Below, piece by piece: positions 36,077-48,830 of a stretch of DNA of 64,000 bases (position 1 is its first letter; each line of letters begins with the position of its first letter). The stretch covers positions 64,924 through 128,923 of the forward strand of contig CAJNOL010000344.1 in assembly GCA_905250125.1 (NCBI GenBank), given 5' to 3'. The notes beneath the pieces are model-generated. The model had not been told where the DNA came from and searched no databases. It saw only the letters and a list, made by a program, of their open reading frames with translations. This DNA is from Rotaria sordida (lineage: Eukaryota; Rotifera; Eurotatoria; Philodinida; Philodinidae). The position numbers and the translations under genes were made by a program.

Positions 36077-38100
36077 GATATTTTATTCTAAAAATAATAA
36101 ATTAATTTTATTTTCAATTCTTTTTTTATTGATAGATTTTTTATGAAATAAAATTATTAATTGATTTCTTATAATTTATAATTAATAAGAATGATCACTT
36201 TGATCTGAAAGAAATGCACTTATACGAGAAGACTCAGTTCAACATAAAGAGAAATCTATCTAGATAAAATATTTAAAAGACGCAAAAGCATCAAGAAGCC
36301 TACCACATAGATATGTACTTTTATTATACAACAGAATTCACTGATAATTATTAGAAACGGAAGATTGAATGCACTCACGCATAAAAAATCGAACATACAG
36401 TTAGTATAACGAGTAAACAAATTTTTTCTTTAGGAAAATTCAAAGATAATAACTTAACATTTAGTGTCTATAGAATAGACGAATATATGCACAAGAATAT
36501 TCTCATAGTAACAAAAGAAAAGAAAAGTAAACTGTTCTAAGTAGACGTTCATAGTATATAACTATAGACTTTGTCAGGGATGTTCCTTAGAAAATTTTCG
36601 TTTTTCTTCAACGAAATTGAATGATTTTCTTCGTTTTTTGCTCACCAATCATCGAAATAAGAGTCAATCCCCCTATCTTTATAATAGTTGACCCGTCTCT
36701 CAACATTGATGATCTCGAAATACCCTATATTTTGTACTCAAACAGTTAGAAAGGGTTGCAGATATCTTAGTCTTACAAAGCTCAACGTTCCATGAGTAGT
36801 TTTAAATTTTTATTTTCTCAGTCGACATAAAATGACCAGCGAAAGTTTCTCTATTAAATTCTGTTGTTGTTTTTCGACCTCACTTATTCTTATCTGTAAT
36901 AAATTCAAGGTGAACAAATAAAAAAAAGAAATGATATTACAATAATGCACAAAATGAAATTATATTTGCCTGATTAATTATCTTTTAATGTAATGTAACG
37001 AAAAAAAAAAGCCAACAAACACAATTTTCTATAAAATAGTTCATTCTTGACGATTTACGATTTTCAAAAATATTCAATCCGATAAACATCGTTGAATATT
37101 TTCATTAAAAACAAAGAAAAAAGACATGATAACAACATAAATGCAACAAATACACAATAAAGTTTCATTACAAAATACAAAAAACAAAATGCGAAAAGTA
37201 ACAATATGATACGCTAGAATAAAAAAATGCGAAGATATACAGTACTGGACAAATATTATCAAAAAAAAGATATTTTTAATTTTGTTGTTTCTTCTAATTA
37301 TTCGTTCGAGCTGAAACTTTCAGAATATTATAAGGATCATGAGAGCTATTGTTGAGAAGAATTTCAGGCTGAAAATTCAATACAATGATTATAACTCAAG
37401 AAGAAAGGTCTAACAGCATGAATTCTTTCAAGATTTTCATCTACACTATGAGCAAAATATGCGTTCAAATGGAGATTGTTAGTCAGATGACTTTTTCAGA
37501 AATTACTTTTTTTTTAATAGTGCCATGTTAAAGAATTTAAAATTCTAAACAAAATGAGCGATTGTCGCGTTTTCTTCGATGATCTCTAAACTGGTTACAG
37601 ACATTACAAAACACGAAAACATGTGAAATTTATCAAAAGAAAAAACAGACAAAGAACCCATTTGTTTTTTTGTTATCTTTTTTTGGTGTTTTTAATTTTT
37701 TCGGGGAAGACCATCAGAAACAAAACCACAACCATTCATTTTCTTCAGAATTTTGCACTTTGTAAAAGATAAAGCTATTTAAAAAAATAATTTCTAAAAA
37801 AGTCGCCCGAGTACTCAAAAATAGCCGTTTTTTGTTTTTCTAGAAACCTTCCCTTCATTGTCTGTCTATGAAATCTTGAAATAGAATGGTCTATTTTAAA
37901 TTTAAGCTAGAACAAAAATATCTTGTTTCTTTAATTTTATCCAATATTACATATACATATATATATAATATAGAAATCTATATACAAAAACAAAAACCAA
38001 ATTCTCTCCTCATCAGATCTGAGATAATAACAAGAGGTGGTAACATAATAAACGCTGATGACTAGGTATATCAAAAATTGAAAAATACATTTTTGTTAAA
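36077..38100. other. intergenic region between the two GLUT genes
   Basis: 2.0 kb between the GLUT A start and the GLUT B stop. It should hold the GLUT A promoter and GLUT B 3' UTR. No gene, RNA or strong inverted repeat was recognised; the open frames (for example 37262-37074) have no domain. Confidence 0.45.
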
Positions 38101-41100
38101 TTATTTTTGATGTTTTGCTTTGTAAACAGTTCCTTTGGCAACAAGAAGTTGCACACGTTCAGGTGTTTTTCGTCGTGTTTCAGGTACGGATATAAAAGCA
38201 AGTAACCAAAAAGCACAACTCATTATACCATAAACGAGAAATAAAAATGCACCCACCGCATGCTTTAAGATAAAAAAAGACAAATCAAAATTAATATCTT
38301 ATTTCTCGAAAGAAAGAAAAAAAAAGCTTATTTTACTTACAAAAAGTGGAACAAATGTCATGATTATGCAAAACATTGATAACCAATTAACTATAATAGC
38401 AATAGCTGACGCATAGGCACGTTCGGATTGAAAAAACATTTCTGCTGATAACATCCATGGTATAGCAACTAATCATAACAAAAAAAAAGAATTATTTAAT
38501 AACAAAAACAAAAAAAAGAAAAATATATACCTGGACCCATAGCACAAAAACTGACATGTGTCATCATAGCAAATATTTCCAAAAAAATCATATGATACAA
38601 AGGAATCTATAATTAAATATATATTTTTGATAAATACAAAAAAACAAAGTACTCTTAATGACAACTACATTAGTTAATTGTTTCAAACAGCTATCTTTAT
38701 TAAGACTAGTACTAGAAAACATGAAAAGTGGAAGTCGACATAATGAACATACAGACGATAAACAGGAGGAAATTTCAGCACGAGAACGTTCAGCACGCAA
38801 AAAAAAAGATAAATATGACGTCTATTGAAGGATCCATGGATGAATAGTGGCGGACAAAAGTTTACAGCAGTTGTTTTTTTTTTACGTTTTCTAGTGGATG
38901 GTAATAGTTAGTAAGAATCTGAAAAAATATTTGTGTCCAAAAACCAGCCGTCTGGCTACCATTCGAAGATTTTATTTGATAGAGCAACTGATTCTGAGCA
39001 AGCTGAGATGTCTCCAACCTCTCTGTAACCTTCCTTCATCGAACTGTATTTAATCTATACGAGATTTCAAAGCGTCAAACATGGCAAAAAAAAATGAAAT
39101 TTTCAATAAGAGAAAAAATGCTTTTTATGCATTCTTTAAATTGTCCACATCTCTACGCACACCTTTTACTATCACTTGTTTTTACATTATTAAGTTTTCG
39201 GTACTGATCATTTCCGCGTTTATCGTTAACCAATCTATGAAAAGTATGTTCTTTAGTCTTTTCAATAATCTGCTGATTTATGAAATATTGTAGGAAAATA
39301 ATCAAGAATGAATATAGAACATTCCTGATTAATTTTCAAAATGTTAAGATTTCACTTCTGAAGTTTTTTTTCTATAATGTTAAGTAATTAACTCAAATCT
39401 AGATAGTAATTTTAATAGCCAATGGAGCTTTCTATCTAATGAATTCTATATCAAAATTTCTAAAAAAAATCGGACACAATAGTTTTCAGATCACGAAAGA
39501 CTTTGTCGGAACTATTTAATAATACCATTTTACAGAGCACAAAATGAAGGATTACCGTATTTTCTACAAACTTTTCTTAAAAAGTTAAGAGGATTGTAAA
39601 AACCAAAATTTATCAAAAAACAAACCCCTTTTTTTTCTAATTTCTGTGATACCTTTAACTTTTTAAGGAAAACTCGTAAAAAATGCGGCGATCTCTCATT
39701 GTTTTCTCTTCAAAAATGGCAATGTTAAAGAATATCTCCGACAAAGTTTTCTGGGATTTGAAAACTCCGTTGCATATGAAAATCACTATCTAGATTTGAA
39801 CTAGGTGCTTAACTTTATAGAAAAAAACCAAAAATACGTTGTTATGAAACTTTTTTTTGCATCGCCTTACATTCGAATTTTATCATGATTTTAATTGACA
39901 TTTGAAACTTACATCTCTCGATTTAAGAATTGTTATACCAATAACACATGATGCTCCTGCCATACCAATTAAACCATCTATAATTAAATAAAAATTGAAT
40001 AGGTTTTCTAATCTTTTTTTTTTTTGTTCTAATGACTTACAAAGATAAAGTGATCGACGTCCAACTTTATCAAGAATAAAAACTAATGATATAGCTACAG
40101 CTACATATGTAATACCACATGAAAGCATAGCATATGATGCATATTCTATTTTTAATTGTGCACGAGAAAGAATAATATCTCCAAAGAAAAAGATCTATTT
40201 AAAAAAATAAAAAACAATAAATTCTATTTTCGAAATCTATTCTATAAACTAAAAGAAAAAATAACATACAACAAAACTTCCAGTAAAATGTTGAGCAACA
40301 TGTGTCATGGCTAATATAAGAAGACATTTACGAAGAAGAGGTTTTGACCATAAATCACGAATTGAAATCTAATTTACAAAAGAGAAAATATTTAATATTT
40401 CTAGGGTTTTTTTATTATTATTACTTTTATTGAATTTGTTTCAATATTATGAAAATCTGCTTCCATTTCATGAATTTCCGCTTGAACATCATCAAGATTT
40501 TTTTCTCGACGAAACCATTTTAGAGCTAAATAAAAAATTATTTTTTCTTTTGTTTCTTATGAAATAAATAATCAAATAAATCAAAAATAAAACCTCGTGC
40601 AGCTGCTCGTCGACGTTTTTTTTTTAAAAGAAATTTTGGTGTTTCATGTGTAAATATTAATAAAGTACATTGAAGTATACTGAAGATAATGGGTACAGCT
40701 ATTTGTATATAACAAAGTAAAGAATAAAAACACAAAAAAATAGAAAGAAAAGAACAAACCAAAAAGATAATTCCATAGATGTGGACGGCCTAAGATAATA
40801 TCTAATCCAAGTACTTGAGCTAACAATACAGCAAAAGCTACAAATAATTGAAAACAGGCACCGAATGAACCACGTACACGTAATGGAGCAATTTCATTTA
40901 TATAAATAGGTCCCACTGTTGTTCCGAAACCTTTTATTTTGCAAAAACAAAAAAGAAATATTTTTTCAAATGAAACAACCGCAATTAACCAACCTGCAGA
41001 AAATCCAATTAAAATCCGTCCTACTATAAATGCTTCAAATGAAGCTATATATTTACTAATCACCATTAAAACCGAACCAATTATAGCTGGAATATTATTT

Positions 41101-43608
41101 AGAAGTAAACCAGTTTTTCTAAAAATTAAAGAAAAGTTTAAAAATCTGTTGAACTAATAATGCTGAATTCATGAGTATGTACAACAAAATAAAAAATAAC
41201 TGATGAGTAAATTCCTAAGCGACGCTTCTTGTCTTTTCTATTTCGTTTTAATTTCTGGAGAATGACGAACGACAAGCTTTCATGCACAATGTTTCTTTAA
41301 TAGAGATGTACGGGACCAAGTTTTTGATTCCAGTTTCGGTAAATCTTATCTAACGCATGGGCCGAACGTTTTGAGAGAAAATATTTGTTTACTTTTTTTA
41401 GATCCTTTGAAAGTGTTTCCAACGAGTCAAAAGCTATGGATTACGACCAGCATGTTGTGCACTTTCCAAATATGGCCTTAAAAATTTTATGTCAGTTTTT
41501 GTTCGAAAGTAGTGAGGACTTTTTTTAAAACACTAGAAAATTAGATTGAATTGTGAAGCAATAGGCTTGTACTAAACTTTATAAGTTTTCTTTCGAATGT
41601 GCCAAAAATTATTGAAATCGGTCGTTTTGTCGAGTGAACACTTCTTTACAAAAAAATGTCATATTGAACTAAGCTGTAGCTTTTACCTAAGTGGAACTAT
41701 AGACACTCTGCCCAGAACTCTTTTTGCTATACAAAATGCGTTTTGGTCAAAAAGTCGATCTTTTGAAAAATAACGATTTAAGAGAAATGGAAATTGCCTT
41801 GATCTATAGAAAGACTCCAACAGTACATGTTAAAGAGTGGTTTCCGCTCTACGAGCTGATATATTACAAAATCTTTCAACATTTATTTTCGAGTTGCAAT
41901 AGTGAAAATACGAAAGTGCACGGAAAAATTTTTTGCCCAAACTATTTTTTGGACGATTCAAAAGATTATCTCGCTGGTCTTAAGAAAACTTCTCAATCTA
42001 CATTCGGAAAGAGCACAAAGTTCTAATCATAGTCCATAGCTTTTGAATTTCTCTGAAACACTTTCAAAACACTCAAGAATAAACAAACATTTTGTCTCAA
42101 AACTTTCGACCTATCCATTAGTCCCAATCCTGATGATTTAAGTTTTTCGGCTCAGGATCTAGAGAAAACTATTCCAGAATTTATTCGTATTACATCTAAA
42201 AAAATTCTTCGATACTCGTTTAGTCAACGACTAGCATATTGTTTGGATCATATCTCTTGAATTACATTCTGATTGATATAATTTATAAGATGAATCGCTT
42301 AAAACCATAGAATACTTAACTATAATCTTTGGTTCCGATTAGGACAACTTTTTTTTCTACTAGTTTCGGTCCCACACATCTCTACTCTATAAACATATGT
42401 CAAACTCGTCTAATTTAATCTGCTGTTAAAATTTACTTGAATAGAAAATATAAAATTTTCTCCACTATGGGTAGTTCTATAAAATATATGTCACCATCGA
42501 TACTGTTTCTTATTCTAGACAAAGGTGCTATGCACAATATTCTATAAAATGGAATATGAGAAAGTCATTCTATACTGTTCTCTGAATGAAAACAGTTAAA
42601 TACCAGTATCATATTAAAAATTATTCGCAAAAAAATATTTCAATGATTGATAGACATGTTTTTGTCTTATTACATGAAAGCTATTAACGAAATTCCTGTA
42701 CGATTCAAAATGTGAAATACGATGGAATTGCTTACAGTTTTAGTAGCATATCGATTCGTCTTTGCGGTATGAAACATATCAATATAATGCGTTTTCGATA
42801 GTACTTTTAACATATTACAATGTCTCATTACAGATTTCTTAAAAAAGTAAGAAACATGGCTAATTCATTTTTTTTTCAATCATATTTTACAATAATCTCC
42901 TAAAATATTTTTTATATTTGTCATAGTCTATGAAAATTCGAATTCTTCGAAACTAAAATATCAATTAACTTACCGACCAAATCGATCAGTTAATGGCAAA
43001 GCTGCAAGACCACCCAAAACTCCTCCAAGTGCAACAACTGATATAGCTGTTGCGTATAAAATATCTTGATTATATGCACTTATTGTTGAATTGTAACGCT
43101 TTACAGAAACTTCATTTATATAATTCTTAATTAACTATAAAAAATAGAAAATATGAATTATTAACAAAGAATATCTTTTTCTTTGAATCATCTTTACTTC
43201 TGATGGAGCATTCATAACACCAAGTGCATAACCAAATTGAGCACCTGTACCAATCATAGCAGCAAACATAGCTAATAATAATGTTCGAGTAAAGCCAAGA
43301 TTTTTTGATTTTAGATTAATTGGTTGAACAATTTCAATAGTTGATCCATTTAAATCATCATTTTGTTTATTTTGATTTTCCAATTTTTCTTCTTTTATTT
43401 CTTCTTCAACCTTTTCTGATGAATCGGATTCATCATTTTCTGATAATTCTTCATCTTTTATTTTTTCTTCATCTATTTCATCAATATTTTTTTTTTCATC
43501 ATTCTTATTAACATTCTCTTTATCAGTATTCTTCGATGAATCAAATAAACGTTCACGATCATTAGATGCATCTTTTTCTTTATCTTTACGAATTTCGTCT
43601 TTCGACAT
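38101..43608 (-). CDS. GLUT-type transporter B with altered sugar site
   Basis: Twelve exons, in gene order: 43608-43198, 43134-42974, 41118-40994, 40930-40760, 40698-40594, 40525-40425, 40368-40270, 40194-40041, 39977-39913, 38606-38531, 38468-38341, 38262-38101; 1758 nt, 585 aa. The start is the first ATG in frame (43608). A hydrophilic Lys/Glu/Asp-rich cytosolic tail of about 100 residues precedes helix 1. MFS/GLUT marks: LGVMNAPSE, TDRFGR, GRILIGFSAG, PLRVRGSFGA, HETPKFLL, DKVGRR, and PETRRKTPE at the end. Helix 7 reads AQHFTGSFVIFFF: the second Gln of the sugar site is His385 and the Asn is Phe390. Helix 10 is GPVAIPW, with the second Gly changed to Val. It is therefore either a transporter for another substrate or a sensor-like protein. 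Two long introns (38607-39912 and 41119-42973) each contain a foldback element. Confidence 0.93.
39371..39822. mobile_element. foldback element in a GLUT B intron
   Basis: A 450 bp near-complete hairpin. The terminal block CAAATCTAGATAGT at about 39395-39408 pairs with ACTATCTAGATTTG at 39785-39798. Inner blocks (GACTTTGTCGGA near 39500 with TCCGACAAAGTTTT near 39748, and CTTAAAAAGTTAA near 39577 with TTAACTTTTTAAG near 39656) continue the pairing almost to the centre. No open frame. It lies in the 1.3 kb intron 38607-39912. Confidence 0.8.
41405..42070. mobile_element. foldback/MITE-like element in a GLUT B intron, copy 2 of a family
   Basis: Inverted arms at about 41405-41470 and 42006-42070: GAAAGTGTTTC at both ends, then TCAAAAGCTATGGA at about 41427 against TCCATAGCTTTTGA near 42033. 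It is related to the element at 14218-14620, sharing arm-internal sequence (ctttccaaatatg / cttttcgaatatg) and middle blocks. It contains an unrelated-looking open frame (41724-42026) without a recognisable domain, probably chance. Confidence 0.7.
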
Positions 43609-44423
43609 TTTCTCGTTTTTCAAAATCTTGAAAAAGACAAAACAAAATTTTACTTATGAATAAAATATAAACTAACATTCTCACTTTATAACCAATTAGA
43701 ATAATGTATTTTCACTTGATAAAATAATACATTTGAATTGAACAATGATTAAAACTAAAGAAAAACCAAAACAAGAATGAGACAAACTATTGGATACATT
43801 GGACTATTATCAATAATGGTATCATTGGGAATGTTTCAATTAACCATAACCAATGGAATTCATCCCAAGAGGACGCTATGAATCAGTACATATATTATTA
43901 TTCAATGACATTTTTACAGAGATATTCCGAGTAGGAGGACGTCAGGAGAAATAAACTTCTATCTTGAAAAAATTTATCGTTTTTATCCAGAAGAGTTCCA
44001 GCCTTTTATTGTCTCTTTTTATTCACTAATTCTCAAAAAAATCGATCAAACTCGCTCCTCGAATATTTGGTCAACTTTAGCAGAAATCTTCTAATCGGTT
44101 CCTTGAGTAATCGAGTTTTCATCCCACAATTCTGGTAACTTCGAGATATCCTAGAATTTTTTTCTGAAATACATGAAAAAGATACAAGATCGCTTCTTTT
44201 ATGTAGCTAGTATTACATGAAAAGTTCTATCCAAAATGATGTCAGATGAATATGCTCTAGATGTGCGCTTTCGAATAGTTTATTCAATAAATGAAAAAAA
44301 TGGTTTTGGCTATTTATTCTTTTTTTCTAGGATAGGTCTTTGGATAGATGATTTTAATTAGATATATTTGCAAGAGAGAAACAGCTGATTTTTATCGTTA
44401 ATCAGTTTCAAATAAAAAGACTT
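43609..44423. other. upstream flank of GLUT B, no gene recognised
   Basis: Presumed promoter and 5' UTR of GLUT B, followed by AT-rich sequence with no feature I can support. Confidence 0.4.
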
Positions 44424-44945
44424 ATTAACGCTTTAACTGTTAATTTGTTTTTATTATGGAAATTAAACAGTAAAAGTTTAAAAAGGAGAACTGTCGATAA
44501 GGCTATTCTTTCGTCCAAAATACTTTTGAAAAAGAATTACATATTCTGAATCATCCTGAAATTCTGAGTAAGAATAAGATGTCTTTTTTTCTATTGAGAG
44601 TCGACTTTCAATTTTCACCCGTAGTTTCGTACCTATAGGAGACTCTAAAACCATCAAAAATTGTTTTTCTCCGATTTGTTTTGATTCACACAACATCAAA
44701 TGCAGAATTTGATGCTGATTATAAATTTCTGATTGAAATTCGAAAAAAATGGAGTTCTCATGGAGAAAAGCTTAATTTACTATAGGATACTAATAGAGTA
44801 CTATACCCAGCTACCATCCTTAGGGAACCTAATAATGATATTGAAAAGCCTAAAATACACTCAGTTATGTTCCAATTCACCTTTCCAATCAGAAGCATGT
44901 TAAAAAATGCTGTTTATTTTTGGACAATTTGACCTTATACACTAC
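44424..44945 (-). repeat. dispersed repeat copy, inverted relative to 58.2-59.2 kb
   Basis: Reverse-complement similarity to 58195-58640, and again at one end to 59157-59173 (AACAGTTAAAGCGTTAA, found inverted at about 44425-44441). On the + strand it reads a broken coding-like stretch (44700-44930): AEFDADYKFLIEI, a TAG, then NRVLYP, EKPKIHS, FQFTFPIRSMLK. The second copy has the same stretch with mostly conservative changes. The family is not recognised. About 500 bp present at 58650-59150 is missing here. Confidence 0.65.
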
Positions 44946-46800
44946 AGGATGATAAAATCTCTAATCAATGAGTGATCTATATATAGATCGATGCAGTTTT
45001 TCATGTTCATTCTGAATACGACTTGAAAAATGAGAAAAGCAAATGAAGAACATGGTCAAACACAAGAAATACTGACGTGAGATCAGATTTCATAAACGAT
45101 ACTCTCTGTTGTTTGTCGTTTTTCTTTCCGTCAGTAACACGGAACTCATCAACTTTCACATATTAGTTAGTAATTGATGTTACACTGATGTTGACAGAAT
45201 TGTTGGCCGCTGTAAAAAGCAGTATTGGTCCCGGTCGACATGTAAAGCCCATTCTGTGTTCGACTGGATGTCTTTTTTTGGTTTTTTTAAAATTTTTTAT
45301 ATTATTCAGCATCTTAAAGTGTTGCGATAAATAATAACTGATATGTACAAGAACAATAATATATAAATTAATTGGTGAATAAATCCATGTCGAACTAGTC
45401 GCGATGGAAGTAGTAGGAAAAATGTGAAAAGTTGGTGATAAGGCAAAAGTCGATAAGCATAGAGAAAGATAAAGCTGTTAAACTATATGATATAGTATAT
45501 TTGAGTCGTGTTCGTCTTCGTCAGTTGTTTCTGCATCTGAAACATCAGAATAATCTACAGCATCAATTAATGAGATGTAGTATTTGGATGATCGAGATTG
45601 TAGTTGTTGTGAATTATACCTAGCAAAAGCTAGATAATACATAACTGAAGTTATGTGAGTGCAACAACCAACTACATGACTCTCGTTTGGGTATTTGGAA
45701 TATCATCTCATAACCTTTCTTGTATTATATGATATGATATGTACAAGTCGTATTTCACAGCAGTCCTGTGACGAGATTGTATTTATGCTCGTAAAAGATC
45801 CCGCCTTTTAATTTGTTACTTTTACGAGATATGCTACATCCTCTGATAAATGTTCTATAGTGTAGGAACGAACTTGTTTTAACTGGTATATTCCCCGTGT
45901 CAACTCTTGTAATTCATCAAAAAATTCATTTTTGAAAGATCATCAACACTGTTGGTGGCGTTTCAATTGATCTTTTTCGATTGTTTTCCATTTTTATCTT
46001 TAAGTTTTTCGATATATTCCTTTATTCTATTCATCTCACCAGCCAATTATAGAGTTTTTTTGGCAATTTCTTTATTTTTGCTAGCATCTTTAACAAATAC
46101 TGATCGATAACAGTTTATCAGCGCACATACAATTTTGAAATAGTTTTCTATTTTCTTTATCGATGTATAAGTTTTTCTTTGACTCCTGGAAAGATGAGAG
46201 ATTTGAATCGGACTCTCGCTTCATACTAATTATGAGCGTACTGAAGCAGCCTATAATAGTCACATCGACCGTTTTCATGCTTAATTTACGAGTTTGATTC
46301 CATGGTAGAGCCAGAGGATGCTTAGGGTCTCTTAGCGAGATTTTGGAAAATGTGCTTTTTTCTTCGAAAATCTCATAAGAGCGGGAAGAGTTGAGCCCTC
46401 CTTAGCTCATAATTCAGACTCCACCACTGATTTAATTGTCCTGTATAGATGACGTCACAAAATTACTTATCAGTCGAAAGATAAAACCTGTAAAAATTGG
46501 CTTTTTGAAGGGGGAGGGATGAAATCCATATTTTTTACGACAGACGAAGCCAAAATTAATAGAAAAAACTAATCGAAAATTGCTATAAAAAGAGTAAACG
46601 GTTTGAATCGGCGGTTCTGCTAAAACAACCAGTATTGAGTACACATCGAAGACAGATATGATTTGATGTTATCATCATATATTTATTATATCAAATAACT
46701 CTTATCGAAATTTTATTATTATCATATTAATGACAGAATCATGTAATAGAACTTTACTTTTACTATCAATTCATATAGATACAAAGTTTATGTAAGATTT
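44946..46800. other. intergenic, no gene recognised
   Basis: Several short frames (45432-45623, 46278-46090, 46644-46432) show no domain and no spliceable context. It is probably degraded repeat DNA. No RNA gene seen. Confidence 0.4.
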
Positions 46801-46815
46801 TTATAAGAAATTACA

Positions 46816-47355
46816 GTGTCTTCATTACAACTTTCAGTATTCCCCAAATCATTTTTTCTAGATATGAATGATCGACAATATAAAGCAGTCGAACGAGATA
46901 ATTTTACATGTAATTGTATAAAAACTGGTTATCAAGGGACATTTTGTCGTATAAATTTCTATATTTTTTTATTATTAATTAATAGAATTATATATATTAT
47001 GAACAAGATTGTCATGATACAAATGATTCATGTCAAAATGGTAGATCATCTATAGATAATCAATGTTTATATAATTTATTAATAAAAGGTGATTTTTGTG
47101 AAATAATCATAGATAGAAATTCAGTAAATAGTCAAATACAAAAAAGAAAATAGTCCTTTAAAAATTTGGTTAATTATTGATTTATGCATTGTTAGTATTA
47201 TAATTATTGCTAGTTTAATATATAGTCATAAAAAATTATTTATGTTACAAGAACAACGAACAAATTCAATTAATACTGAACTTAATTATAAATCTAATGG
47301 AAAATAAAATAATGAACATGAATTTATTAGTGTAACATTAAGTCAAACTTCATAA
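46816..47355 (+). pseudogene. decayed EGF-like/transmembrane protein fragment
   Basis: The + strand reads an EGF-like piece, FTCNCIKTGYQGTFC (about 46894-46948). After an intron-like gap come DCHDTNDSCQNG and a Cys-containing segment ending GDFCEI. After a stop and frame change, there is a single membrane helix (WLIIDLCIVSIIIIASLIY) with a short basic cytosolic tail and a stop near 47308. The order suggests the 3' end of a type I membrane protein with EGF repeats. Frames cannot be joined by a consensus intron at both breaks, so it is read as a pseudogene; an unrecognised splice pattern is the alternative. Confidence 0.45.
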
Positions 47356-47485
47356 AATACAAGATATATATACTCAAAAATAATTATTTATTAATAAGAA
47401 AAAAATTTAAAAAAATAAATCAATAAATAAGTTTATTCTAGATTATAATAAAAAAAAACAAAAATCAAATTAATTCGTTGAATTT

Positions 47486-48830
47486 AAATAATTTGCAATT
47501 TGATTATAAATGAATTGTATTGATATAGATGATGATTGAATTTGAGCATAGTTTACACGTTGATCTTAATTTATAACAAGATTTGTAATAGTTATTGATA
47601 CTTTTATATCTATTGTAAATTGTTCAGTTGACATTTGATAACGAACATCACGAGTTTCAGAACGTTGTCAATAAAAATATGATATCATATAAATAATATT
47701 TATCTTTACCACAATTAAATGTAATAAGAATAGAATCAGATTGATATTTTTTTTTCTAATATTTCTGAATGAATTAATACACATACTGAACTTTTATTGA
47801 CAATTTCAATTGAATGTGAACTACCTTCTAATCACTATTGAGATTGGGCATGTTTTGACGTAAATAGAAAACTATTAACTAATGGATGATTAAGCTCAAC
47901 TACTTGTATATCATCTGCTGTTGATTATTCATTATATTTAACATAAATCAGAAAATGCCACTTGAAGAATATTTTCTACTACTCAATCAATGATAACAAT
48001 ATGACGACCAATGTCTACTTGTTGTCATATCCATTTTGGCTGCTTCAATAGGAAATGTTGACGTATAATTTATATAAACTGTTTGATTGTTATGAAATGG
48101 ATAAGTTAATATATGGTTTTAATTAAAAGTTATATATTTGATATTTAAACTATCGAACACATGATTAAATATTATTATATGTATCTGATACAATAATAAT
48201 TGCTTCAATAGACATATGTTGAATAGCTTTTTGATTATGAGAAGGCGGATTAGTTGATACATTAAATAATTGAATTGATAAAGTTGATGTTGAATGAAAA
48301 TAACGAATACAATGATTTGAATCAAATTAATGACGACATTCATTACTATATTTACAAGTTTGTTGAACAAATTTTGTTTAATTTGTATTATTAATTATTT
48401 CTAATTTTACATTTAAGTAGACAAAATATGTAAATTTATGTAATTCATAATAATTTTTGTTTACTTACTATGAATTTTTTGATAGAATTTTTAAAAAAAT
48501 GTTCTATCGATCGAACTATACATTGATTTTTATATTTACATGGTATAAGAAAATCAGATAGATCTTCATGTCTATAAATACGATAATGTTCTAGATTTGT
48601 TTAATTTATTGCATTCTTTACTATATTTACATGCAATTGTATGATGTACAGTATGTGTAAATTGATTTGCATGTTCATTATTTCTATCTCAATCATGATA
48701 AAGTTCTGACCAACGATAAGGATGTGAATATTTTTCATTATATTCTGCTGGATTTTTATAGTGCAAAGGACAATTATGACCATATTTACAAGAATTTAAT
48801 TGTTTAAAATTGGTTAAACTATTTATATTA
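47486..48830 (-). pseudogene. decayed protein with tandem PBZ-like zinc fingers
   Basis: On the minus strand four modules start with CKY.: CKYGHNC...KNP...KYSHP (48790-48730), CKYSKEC...H.....H (48631-48570), CKYKNQC...H (48540-48495) and CKYSNEC...H.....H (48356-48296). Spacing C-x5-C-x7-H-x5-H is close to the PAR-binding zinc finger (PBZ; C-x5-C-x6-H-x5-H), and the first module also has the typical YG, KNP and SHP positions. In-frame stops (for example TGA after SELYHD, TAA in the last finger) and a frameshift after module 2 break the gene. Downstream (47486-48290), further coding-like fragments with stops run to a final TAA. The original would have been a poly(ADP-ribose)- or nucleic-acid-binding protein; that role is inferred. 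Confidence 0.55.

Noticed and set aside
38588..38800. Cys-rich frame as a possible extra exon (loop between helices 9 and 10) of GLUT B
   Set aside because: No acceptor gives a phase compatible with both flanking exons, while direct joining of 39913 to 38606 restores a normal GLUT helix 9-10 region.
41724..42026. 100-residue frame inside the foldback element at 41.4-42.1 kb
   Set aside because: The related copy at 14.2 kb does not preserve it and no domain is visible.
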